From: Neonectria sp. B-13
Taxonomy: Eukaryota; Ascomycota; Sordariomycetes; Hypocreales; Nectriaceae
DNA length: 64,000 nt
Direction: 5' to 3'
NCBI GenBank assembly: GCA_002682825.1
Contig: NOKP01000004.1
Span: 2,291,607-2,355,606 of the forward strand
The notes under the pieces were generated by a model. That model was given only the letters and a program-made list of their open reading frames with translations. It was not told where the DNA came from and ran no database searches. Below are positions 35,152-45,517 of the stretch, piece after piece. Position 1 is the stretch's first letter; every line of letters begins with the position of its first letter. The position numbers and the translations under genes were made by a program.

Positions 35152-37364
35152 GATCGCGGTGGCGGAGGGCTTTGTCTATCAGGTCGAGGTTAGTGACGTC
35201 AACTAGATGCTGTGAAAAAGAATGCGAAGTAGGAAAGAAGAGTAGAAGAAGAAATCGGTCCGAGATTGGAAAGTTGCAGGATGAACATGGCAAGTGTTTG
35301 AGGGGTAGTCAAGGATGTGGGCGGAGGGAAGGCGTCTTGCAACTCACAGGCCTAGTCTATCAAGAGAATGAAAGAGGCAGAAAGTGCTTCAACAAAGAGT
35401 GCGCACTGATGACGGCGTCAGTTGTCGTGGAAGTGACGTTGTTATGAAGGTGGATGCCAAGAGATGATCAAGGCCGAAAGAAGACGAAAGAAGTGAGAGT
35501 GAAGGCGAAGATGAAGGGTCAAGGCTCGGTGAGGTAAAGGGCCTTGAGGAGGGGAAAGGAAAGAGGGGAGGTTGAAGAAAGCAGAGGTTGAAGAAAGCAG
35601 AGGTTGAAGAGTGGCAAAGGTTGAGGTGAACGCCTAATCAATTGACGTTGGTGGGCACTCGCGTTTGGCTTAGGTTGGTTCAGACGAAAGGCAGGATGAG
35701 GGTGAATGAAAAGTGAGGACGGAAAACAAAGAATGCGGCGGCGATGATTCACGGAGGGGAGGGGAACCTCGAAACACAGCGACGAAGAAGGAGAAAAAGA
35801 AAATAAGCAGCGTTGCAGACTCACATCCAACGTTGTGGCTTGCCGCCGAGTATCGATGTAAGATATCGAACAAGTACGACCCGAGTATAAAGCTTCAAGG
35901 TTGGTTAGCTGGTGTCTGAGTTTCGGCGACGTCGTTGGCAGAGCGGGAGGACAAGAAGCATATTCGCACATACCACAGTTGGGTTCTTATTAGGGCCTAA
36001 AGATCGAGTTCCAACAGCGGCCGTTTTCTCTTCTTCTCTGGATTCGTCGCCGCAACGCTGTCTGGCTCGAGAGCTGGACGGGATATCGTCGCCGGTCCCT
36101 ATTCTCGAAGCGCAGCGCAACCCAAAGTAAGTGCTCGAGGACCGGGAAAACTCTCAAAACAGGGAGAGGAAAAGCCCAAACAAGGCTAGTCTGTCAATTG
36201 CAAACGTGCGCAGCAAACGACTCGACTCGCACAAGGCTCGCGAGATAGTTGAAACCCGGGTTCGTTGGTCAAGCTGAGTGGGATGGTTGCCGTAGTTACG
36301 TTACAGAGGTACGAAGGAAAGGTTGGTGGGCTAATCCGGCGCTGGGGGAGTTGACAGCAAGAAGTCGCGTGGCTGGGGGGCAACAATCTCCTGGCGGCTG
36401 GTGCCAGCTGGTGCGGTTTTGCTAAGGCGGTACCAGGCAGCAGCGCAGTAAAATCGCATATACAGCACAAAAGAAATCCATAGGAAGGAGAGTGGGGGAA
36501 AATAGTAAATATTGAATTGCTTCTTGTTTTCTCTAGCATGTCTTCTTGTATTATTCCGCATTACTGTTTCTATTTATTTGTGGCGTGGCCCAGCTGCGAG
36601 CCACTCCCCAGCGCACCCCAACATCTCGAGTTTCTTTCAAGTATCGCCCTATCAGCAAATAACGGCCATCGCACCTCCGATGGTGGCAGCGAAACGCGAT
36701 TGCTCCGTGCTGTGTAGGGAGTGACAGGGTCAACTCAACCGCCTCCAGTTAACCACAGCCAAAATAAAGCCCAGGAACCCGAGAGTCTGACTTGTCAAAG
36801 ATCTGCATCTCTCTCAGAATGTTTCGTATCTCGTACATCCCGCTTCAGCCACTCATCCCCATTTTGCGGTCGTGACTTATGAACTCTGTGGCTCGTGGAT
36901 CTTGGCTCGTGGCTCATGACTCTCCTTGTCTACCTCTCGCCCTGCTCATGCAATGCATGGCTTGTGTGCCTGACTTGGCTCGGCTTGGCTTTGGCTTGGC
37001 AAGCTTGGCCTCTGTCCCAGGCCGCCCCCGGACTCTCGCAGTGACCGGGCCCGTGTCAGGGCCCGGTTCCATCTCCGGTTCTGCATCCATCCGGAGTCCG
37101 GGTCATGACAGAGTCCGGGTCCATGTCCGGATCCATGTCCAGATCCCAGGGGCGCCGGGCCCGAGTCCCTCTTTCCTATAACCTCCAACGCCGTGCCCAT
37201 GTCCCCCGTTTATAATTTCCCTTCTCTTTCCCTTCTGACAAAGGATGCACACCCCGTTTCCACCGTCAGGTTTTCTTCACACGGCCCTGTCTTGAAAACG
37301 ACATACGGCGCTTGGGGATACAACATCACCTGAAGTTACGCCTTTTACATTTTTCGGATAGATC
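35152..37364. other. Intergenic region, no gene seen
   Basis: Upstream of the SANT-like gene and downstream of the PQ-loop gene. The first kilobase is purine-rich on the plus strand (GAAG, GGAAAG), that is CT-rich on the minus strand, consistent with the leader of the SANT-like gene. A GTCCGG/CATCC-rich imperfect repeat lies at 37043-37148. No coding frame of credible length. Confidence 0.55.
37043..37148. repeat. Imperfect TCCGG-rich repeat
   Basis: Recurrent words GTCCGGGTC, CATCCGGA, GTCCGGATCC and GTCCAGATCC within about 100 bases suggest a diverged local repeat. No function inferred. Confidence 0.6.
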
Positions 37365-38356
37365 CTACTCTACCTCCTTGTCAAAGACTCCCGACCGCCG
37401 GGTAGGGCTCCGGCTCCGGCTCGCCGTCCGGTTTACTGGCTGCGTCGCCGACCAGTCCACCATCGCGTGCTCCTTCACCACTGTTGGCGTGTCGGCGCCG
37501 TACACGAGGTATTGGGCACCAAGGAAGAAATCGCACGAGGCCTGGAACATACCCGAGATCTTGAACGACCACGGGATTTGAGTCGTCGCCGTGAAGAACC
37601 AGATCAGCTTCATGGAGTCGCCTCCCACCCAGCTAGCCAGAACGGATAGTCGGAGACCTTTGCAGGACCTTGAACGCAGGTTGACCAGGATCTGGGGCAG
37701 CGGGAGAGTCGCCTCGACCGCAAGTCCAATATAGCCAATGGTATCGGAATATGTGGCGTATAGTCCGGGCATCCGCGAGAGAATGAGCTCGAGCACGAGG
37801 AGGGTGCTGGCAAAATACATAATGGCTTGCCAGTATCTGAAAACAACACGTCAGCCATGAGAAATTCCGCCATGCAACCTGGGATGCGAGAGGTCAAGGA
37901 GCACCCACCGCTTGGGCGATCGCCATTGCCAAAAGTTGTATGGACGCTGGAACCCGAAAGCACCGTCGTCGGCGCCAGCAAAGGGCAGCGCGGCCTCTCC
38001 TCCCTTGGTGGAAGGGGACGGGCGGTGGTCGAGGGCGACCTTCAGGAGGACCATCTGGACCACCAGCATGAGCAGCGACTGGAAAAGCAAGCTCATGTCA
38101 TATTGGGCATGCGGCCAGTAAAATATCCTGCGTACGTGAAGGTCGCGAGTCAGCCAATGTTGCGTCGGGACGGGGCGGAGAGGAAGTCGAACCTCAAAAA
38201 GGAGGCGATGAGCATAATGAGGGGGATGTCGAGAGAGAACCCGGCGCTGCTCTTGTTCCGGTGCATCGACAGCACCTGGTCGCTATAGGAGATGATGGGC
38301 GACAGGACGATGAAGAACGGCGCGACATAGCCCGTGATGGTCGCGATCCAACTCAT
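37365..38356 (-). CDS. PQ-loop membrane protein (Any1/SLC66A2-like)
   Basis: Three exons, 38356-38193, 38127-37909 and 37836-37365 (introns 65 and 72 bp, donors GTTCGA and GTGGGT), give 284 residues. The splice joins restore SFLRIFYWPHAQYD and SPKRYWQAIMYF, both typical of this family. Hydrophobic helices and two PQ-type loops are visible. The first (SYSDQVLSMHRNKSSAGFS) has Asp-Gln instead of Pro-Gln; the second (TLPLPQILVNLRSRSCKG) is canonical. A Ser/Gly/Ala-rich loop lies between the halves, and the C-terminus is Arg/Ser-rich. The nearest named relatives are yeast Any1 and animal SLC66A2 (PQLC1), endosome/Golgi proteins linked to phospholipid distribution; assignment to that branch is inference. 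Distinct from the cystinosin-type gene 11 kb upstream. Confidence 0.9.
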
Positions 38357-39380
38357 CGCGGCGGGATTGGAGCTGTAGATGGCGAGTGTCGAAGATTGGC
38401 GGATCGGTCGGAGTACGGGGCGGAGGAGGAGAAGGGGGGAGGGAGGACGCGGGTTCGATGGGCGACGACGGGCACATTCGCACAAGCAAGTAAAGATGAA
38501 GAGTTCCTGTAGAGAGCGACTGCGACGGCGCGTCTTGATGTGAAAGACGAATGCGGAGGAGAACCAGGTCGAGACGCCGACGGGAACCGGAACGGGAGAA
38601 GGGGAGGTAGATGGAAGTCAAATTTGCGGGCTTCTGGAAGAAATTACGAGCAATGGCGTTTTTGGCGTGCCCGCGTCCACTAGCTCCCACTCACTAACTC
38701 GCTAGGGCCACTTATCGTCCAGCACCAGGTCCGTTGTCGATCCAGTGAGTGCCGCACCTCCACCGCAGTCGGGATCATGGTTGCAGTGGCCAGGGGTAGT
38801 TATACATACAGTGGACGCAGTGCTGTAGGCCCAGGGGCTCTCAAGCCTGAGTGCGGCGTCCCAGTCCATGTCAAGCGAAAATAGCAGCCAAGCGTCCTGG
38901 GCTCCGGCCCGATCGGCAGTGACAAGGAGAGCACCCCAAGCTGTCCGCTAAGCTGGGATTTGCCCTCCCCAAAACAATTAGATGCCCGGCCAAGCGACCA
39001 CTCACCGTCCTGCGTTCGTCTAGGGGCGATCGTCATCGCCTCCAGGGCATCCACAGGGCATCCACCTCCCGCTTACTGCCCTCCAGGGGCTGCTACCCGA
39101 GAACCCGTAATCTGTAATTAGCAGGCGGCAATACGATATATCTGTCAGCATGGACCGCTGTAACGTATTTATTTAGGGAGTCCGGTGTCTGGAACCAAGC
39201 GTAATTTCGGGCTCTGGGCCGAGAGACCCAGTGGATGAGCGCCGTTGAAAGTTCAGGGGTCAAGCAGACGGAAGCAAGTACGAGAATACTGATATTCGTA
39301 CCAAGATGGCAGTTTTCGTGACTTGCCATCCAGCAACTTTTCATGTCCGTCTCTCTCATACTCATCTACTTAGTTACGCC

Positions 39381-39383
<3 letters not shown>

Positions 39384-39411
<28 letters not shown>
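39384..39411. repeat. (CT)n microsatellite
   Basis: About 14 uninterrupted CT units in intergenic DNA. Confidence 0.95.
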
Positions 39412-39414
<3 letters not shown>

Positions 39415-39629
39415 TAACTCGTCAAGAAAACACTACTACCTAGACTCACCACCAGACGCACTGCCTCAACCTTCACGTCGTCGCATTAAATAGCCACCAC
39501 TGATTGAACCATTTCCTCGTAAAGGGGGCCCAAGGATGTCAGCTTACCAAGCAGCCAACTTGACCTAATTAGATTCATGTTTCCCCAACTGTTTCAACCA
39601 AAGTCCCTAGACTCAAACCGTAGCATCAC

Positions 39630-40289
39630 CTTCCTATGTATGGCTCCCGATTCATCATGGACTCAAACAACTTACCCTCAAGCGTAACGAACTCGCTTGT
39701 CATGTTGCCGTCAACTTCAGTCTCTATTAACTTCCAAAACGAATCAGCACATTGGCGCCGTTAGCCGAGAAAAGAACATCTGGTTCAAAACAGCACGGAC
39801 AACAGACGTGAAGAACCCCCACCTGGTCTTTCAGAATGCCGACTCAAAAATAACCCAAAAAAATCTCGCTGGCTAGTTTCCTAGTTTTGTAAAATATACA
39901 CTGTCTTTAACCTTACTAGGAAACTCGTGAACCGCCCTCAGCGTACTATCGGCGAAAGGACGGACTCGTATCACCACTACGTCTCTCTCCACATCCCACC
40001 ATGTGTTACTCTCAATAGCTTCCCGATATTCTTTCCGAAGTAAATCAATACCCAAGAAGAAAGTCATCATCAGACTCAGATCCGATAGCAAGCTTCATTG
40101 TATTAACATGATTCAATGTGTTGATCACATACTTTTGCCAATCTCACTTGGAACATCGACTATTCCTTCGCCATGTCACCATGCTAATTTAGAACTAAGC
40201 TCCACGAGGCCTTGATCTTTTGTTTCGCGGCCAGTCACAAAGGTCCTGTTCCTGGCAAGGACCAAATGCGCTACGTCGCAGGTATGATC
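39630..40289 (-). mobile_element. Decayed retroelement-like coding remnant
   Basis: On the minus strand successive short frames retain protein-like composition but carry stops and shifts. The segment near 40289-40130 reads like the region after a retropepsin active site: an Asp-containing start, LVLARNRTF, then, after an in-frame TGA, HGEGIVDVP. A 72-residue open frame (40091-39873) and a further segment ending near 39630 follow on the same strand. Together with the Gag-like remnant at 42.1-42.4 kb the order would be Gag then protease, as in Ty1/copia elements, but the spacing is long and no LTRs were found. Tentative. Confidence 0.3.
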
Positions 40290-41384
40290 AGATTATGGCA
40301 TCTTCTCTTTCCCAGAACTCGTTTCGCTTTTTGAGCCCATGGAGTGTTTGAGAACTAGGCATTTCAGTCTCTGTAGCTACTGGTAACCCCATTTCTCGTC
40401 ATCTTTAAGCCGATTCGACGTCGCGATTCCTCTCATATTCCTCCTTTCGATGCCCAAATACCAGGCTGGAAATGACTGACGGAGGAGACACCACTCCCCT
40501 GTTTCGGTCATCGGGTTTTTGTGCACTCGCCTTTGATCTCATGTAAGGTTGGTCGCTGAAAGCAGAGACACTTGTATTTGGAGCGCTTGACAACTGGTTC
40601 AAAGCAAACCCGAGCCAGCATCGCAGCTTTAAAGATCAGTTGCCGAAATTTTCGGATTCCCAGTTCTATAATTAATACCTTGTTAGGTCGCATTCGCAGC
40701 CACGCCAGAGCATGGGCGTCTTGTTCTAGTGGCACTTACGTACTGCATCATACTGCGAGAGTCGGTTTGAATCAAGGTTCAGAAGACTTGGTAATTCCAC
40801 CTCAAAAGAACACATCGCTTAACTCGTCTACTTTTGACAGCTTCTGACTACCAGCCTTTTCCTTTCAGGTGGCGGTTGAGGGTGTTTCCTTCGCCGTAAT
40901 TACACGGTAGGTGCACACATGTTAAACTCTCCAGTGACTTAGGTGCTGTCCCTTTTCTTCAACGCAACATATATGGCATTATTCGGTGAAAGCGGACATG
41001 AACATGTAATTTACGTATACCGCGAATATGGCAAAGCAGCAGACAGGTATGCTGCCTAAGGTTGTCTATCTCATTGAGGATAAAGTTACGAGTCTTGAAC
41101 CAAACTCGTTACAAGCCCGAACACTATAATCGCCAACTCAGAACTAGTCCAGCTTTCCTTTCATGATCCGAGAGCACGCACTACAAGTATCCACAGGAGT
41201 TAGTTAGTAAAACGGCAGTCTATACATAATTCATTACACAGCCTCTCCCATTCTTCCCTTCCATCGCTATTTTGCGACATCATCCCAATCGTAAAAATGA
41301 AGTATCCAAGTTCACGGCAACTCTACCAGTATTTACAATCGGTTGAAATATACCCCACTAAAGCGCTCGATGAGCCTTGAGACA

Positions 41385-41457
41385 GCCCCCGTGGCCTAAT
41401 GGTTAAGGCGCCTGCCTTCTAAGCAGGAGATTGCCAGTTCAACCCTGGCCGGGGGCT
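41385..41457 (+). tRNA. tRNA-Arg (anticodon TCT)
   Basis: A complete 73-nt cloverleaf without intron. Acceptor stem GCCCCCG/CGGGGGC pairs over seven bases, D stem GCCT/AGGC over four, anticodon stem CCTGC/GCAGG over five with loop CTTCTAA, and T stem GCCAG/CTGGC over five with loop TTCAACC. The anticodon TCT reads AGA (and AGG by wobble). Internal promoter boxes are visible: A box around TGGCCTAATGG and B box GTTCAACCC. CCA is not encoded, as expected in eukaryotes. It is the only certain functional gene in the surrounding desert. Confidence 0.97.
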
Positions 41458-41468
41458 ACGGCTGTTTC

Positions 41469-41474
41469 TTTTTT
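41469..41474 (+). terminator. RNA polymerase III T-run terminator
   Basis: Six consecutive T residues begin 12 bases after the tRNA end, with a second run of eight at 41478-41485 as backup. Confidence 0.85.
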
Positions 41475-41626
41475 ACATTTTTTTTGTTGCCTCTTGATCC
41501 GTGTTTGACAGTATCGTGAAAGCTCCATGGGGCGCAATGTTGACGTGCTGGAGTTGGTCGCATAAATACAAACCTTAAAACCTCCACGAGGGGGACAAAA
41601 CAATAGGGAGATGTCGACTAAAACGT

Positions 41627-41671
41627 GACTGTTGATGAGATGACTATTTATGAGATGACTGTTTATGAGAT
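41627..41671. repeat. Three tandem 15-base units
   Basis: GACTGTTGATGAGAT, GACTATTTATGAGAT and GACTGTTTATGAGAT follow head to tail with two or three differences between copies. Located 170 bases downstream of the tRNA. Confidence 0.9.
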
Positions 41672-42130
41672 ATAAACAAGGAAGACGATTTGCGCGTCAT
41701 TACGCCGATTGAAGTAAGCCACTATTGCGAACGAACAAATTACCATTGTAACGGAAATTTCTCGATGCCCCGTTCAACCCCGACTCACCGTGCTTGGACG
41801 CGCTTGCAGTTGATAGAAGGCATCGGGTAGGTATCTAGTGTCAACCTTAGATATTTCTAGCTAATGGGCTGCACTGGAGAGCATTGCAAGTCACTCGACC
41901 TATCGCTCCTCGCAATGCCTAACAAGAACCTCTCGTGGTCATGACCAGGTAACATCAACCAGGCGTCACTCGTGAGGACGCAAGACTACTTAAATAAAAT
42001 ACTCTCTTACACGGGATCGTGGGGGAAGCAGGCCCAGGCATTCTAGATACTGTGACTTCAATAGGGCCAAGTGAACTGTTGATTAATCGAGCATGAAAGT
42101 GCTACTGCAGAGCTATCACTGAACGACCTT

Positions 42131-42365
42131 CTAAAGCCATTTCACAACTCGCAAATGAATCTTTTGGTTCAGGGCATTCAGCTTTACTCTTTCCACGGTG
42201 CTGAGCATTTCGATATTGTAACCACGATGTTCGGCCGTCGCGGTTAACAGCCTCACTCCTCTAAGTTGAGACATATATGCTTCAAGAGTGCAAGTAATCG
42301 CAACCCCCTGGTCCTTCCTGGTCCTTCTCAAGCATGTGTCTAGAACAGATCCGTTGGAGACGTAG
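42131..42365 (-). mobile_element. Copia-type Gag remnant
   Basis: A minus-strand frame of about 77 codons, bounded by stops, keeps a pattern typical of Ty1/copia Gag (UBN2-like) proteins: TLEAYMSQLRGVRLL, then a segment ending EMLSTVERVKLNALNQKI and a KWL triplet. In the family a similar order (hydrophobic helix, Leu-rich helix, then the LxxLP-like end) is found. The expected neighbours, zinc knuckle and full protease, are not intact, and no start codon is visible, so it is dead. Match judged by eye only. Confidence 0.45.
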
Positions 42366-44748
42366 CTCTACTGGGCCAATCACTCGCTCTGCCCTCACTC
42401 CGTGATAAATGCTGTGTAGTTGAGATCATGGTATAGGAGACTCAATACAGGGTTGACTTGTATATTTATTTAAAGCAACTCCACGCAGTATACAACAAGT
42501 TCTTTGTTTCAAGATCTGTCCAGCTCTTCTCGTTCATGGCTGGCCGTGGACATTAGTCCCAGGCGTCAAATTGAATTAGTGAGGTCGAGGTCAACAACAA
42601 CAGGACTGGTTAATGGAATATTGGTTAATTGAGAGTTATGCATAGGGGAATTCCTGTCTGAGTAACCACGATATTTAAGTGTCTTTGAGTCTTGTATCAA
42701 GTTGTGAGAATTGAACAGGGGTAATTGACAACTTCACGGGATGTCGAGCTTCGTGGTTGAAATTTCAGGGTAATCTAGGCGATCACCTAACTAACTGGAC
42801 ACGCCAGGCCTTTAATGCAAAGTTGTCCATCTCCAGTGAACAATACATAATATACTGCCATCCTCATCCAGAACCATGTCCACTGGAGTCCAGTACACAG
42901 GTCACGTCGCCGCGAGTGGGAGATTTGGACTCCCGAAACCCAACCAACCTACCCTAGAGTTCCACCATGAAACCATCCCACGACATTGTCGAACGACCTC
43001 TCCTGCACAAACCGGAATCCTGCCACGTAGGCAATCCAGGACCCATACTGGCGTGATAGAGATTGGCGAAAGGGCCCGCAGCGAGGCCCATCTGCCCTCT
43101 CTGGCTCTCCCCTCTCGCGGTACTATGTATACCGGTAGGCGGCACGTCTTCCCCCAATGCCGGCCCTCACGGCGGTATGCCGGAGCTCTGGACAATCGGA
43201 GAACGACCCGTGTAGCCACGCCGGCAGAGCTAGCGGGGGGCACAGCAGTCGGCGTCGTATGCTTACCCTCCCTCACACCCTGTCTGGAGACTCGCAAAGT
43301 GCTATCACGACCAACAACTATCTAGGTCTGCCTTCCCCGTCCAACAAGGTTGGCTTTCGGCGGGAATAACCTGGGGCCCCTGATTCGGATTGCTTCGCAT
43401 CCGTCCGGTGGCGGTCGGTTAAAGCGGACGCTGCGGCGAGACTCTCGGCCACGATGAGCTGGATTCTTGCCCACACAGGCATACGTTAGGGAGGCTTCAC
43501 GCATTGGGGTCAACTATCCGTATGTGGTGGTCGCCGAGCACACGGAGCTTGCTAGGGGATATGGGGGCCGAAGATGTGGGAAAAAGAAAAGAAAGAAAAC
43601 GGCTCTTCAAGGATCCCGGTCTCTGATCTCAGTGGGCATAGATCTCATGCGATATGGATGCTGTTATGCCGTTTCTTTGCTTTTGGCGTCGGCTCCAGAT
43701 CGTCTTGTTCCGAGTCGACACACCGCCAGGAACTTCTCCATGGAGAGGGGCATTTGAGAAAGGTACGATAATCAGGATATCGATATTTGCCTGTGGCGAC
43801 ATGGGAGAGTGGACTTTGGGACTTTGGGACTTTGGGAGGGTGCCTCTAGGTTGCACCTCGGGTATGCTCACTGCCGCTTCCTACGACATGGAACGCGCAG
43901 CGCACATGCTTCAACAAGTATTAGTAGAAGAACAGTTGAAAATAGGACGCAAAGAGGCCCAGTCGCCCGTTACGGCCCGTTTATCGACGTATGCAAACCG
44001 CGGTGCCGTTTTAGGGACGGCAGCCTTGTTTCGATGACCCCAGCGGTCTTCAGGGTGAGACGCTTCACTAATCACTTCACATTCGGCAGGTGGTTGGACA
44101 GGCTCGCCACGTACCCCTGCCGTCATCTTCTACCACCCATATACATGTGCCGTACGAAGTACGAATAGATGTGATGCTAAGACAGGGGATGGTATGGACT
44201 GGGCGTTCGGGTTGCAGAGACATGCCGAAATGCATGTGGTTGTATGGCAGGGGACGGCGAGCTCATGGCTAGCTTCGTTGTTGGCCTTGCTAGTCCCTGA
44301 GGAATGGTCTGCATCGTTTGAGGCCTGGCGAACTGGATAAAATGGCGAGGGTCTGCGGCGTGCTGGGGGAGCTGGAAAATGCGCAGCCACGATAAGTTTC
44401 CCTAAACAAGACTAACAAGTGGCATGTCGTGAAGTTCGCGTCCACAACTGTTTCGCTGGGTGGGTGAGACGAGACGCCACGCCGCCTGCATTCCGCCTAT
44501 CCCCTGACACAGCACTAATGCCACCACACCCTGACGGAGACCTGTCACGACGCTCCGTCGGTATTGTCGGTGCTACACCCTGATCGAGTCTTTGCCCCCC
44601 TCACGATTGGACGATTGGACGATTGGGCTTCTCGAAAGGTTAGGCGTGCCCAGGGTTGGAAAATTAACCCTTCAATCAGGTGCCGTCCTGCTGGCTCCCA
44701 TGTCTGAGGTACCCAAGCCCAGAATACATGCTAGGACCCTGACCGTGG

Positions 44749-45139
44749 TTACGAATGGGCCGAGGATTTCCCTGAAGGGATGTAGCCTCGCCAAATCTCG
44801 AGTGTTTGACCATAATGGGATAGCAGCTCGGTAGAGATTGGGTCGAGCATGGTGGGCCCGTACCGGTTGGCCGCATCGGAGTACTCAGTGACGTCTTCAG
44901 CTACTCCAATCTGGTGTTTGCCGTCGATGTGCCCCAGAATCCGACCACGAAAGGCATCGATGCCCACCTAAGAATAGCAGGCACCGCGATGCGACCCCTG
45001 GACTTCCTATCCGTCCACTCCAATGCACCGGGGTTCCATTCCGGAGTCCTTGCTTTGCCTGCCCAGGATGCCACGAGGGCCTGGAGCTGGTCGCGGCTGA
45101 TAAGGGCCCCTTCCCCTCTCTCGGCATCCTTCGAGAAGA
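44749..45139 (-). pseudogene. Frameshifted remnant of an unknown gene
   Basis: Two adjoining minus-strand frames have coding-like composition. The first (about 45139-44985) includes RDQLQALVASWAGKARTPEW, with C or G in most third positions. The second (about 44967-44749) includes FRGRILGHIDGKHQIGVAED and ends in TAA. They lie in different phases and meet near 44970 with no plausible intron, so one base appears lost or gained. I recognise no family. Could also be chance in GC-rich DNA, but the third-position bias argues for a former gene. Confidence 0.35.
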
Positions 45140-45486
45140 GTTCTCGGCACGTGGGCGCTCAGTCACGTCTCAACTGAGACCACGACCGTTCCGTTCGGCT
45201 GACGAAGACTGGGATGGCTCGGAGAGGAGTGGGCGAAAATGGAGCCGGCCCTCCGCTCGGCGCTTAGACCAAGCCTCTGCAAAGCTGGTGCAATGCCGGC
45301 AGAGGTGACGAGGAATCTACCGAGCTCATCATCAAGGCTGTCACGACTGAGAGTCGCAAAACAGGACCCACTGGAATGTGTCGTGGAGAAGTTGAGATCG
45401 CCCTTGGTCTGGCATTAGCTGTGGCTGTTTAGCTGAGCGGTACAGAGATTAGGCCGTCTCAGCTAGACACGCGCCGGCGGGAGTGA

Positions 45487-45517
45487 GGGGGAAGGGAAGG
45501 GAAGGGAAGGGAAGGGA
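45487..45517. repeat. GAAGG pentamer repeat
   Basis: About six GAAGG units, immediately followed by the palindrome ACGAAGTACTTCGT (45519-45532). Confidence 0.9.

Noticed and set aside
42131..42331. Reading of the same remnant as reverse transcriptase
   Set aside because: The RT motif A region was considered, but the expected Asp is missing and the Gag helix pattern fits better and agrees with the downstream protease-like order.
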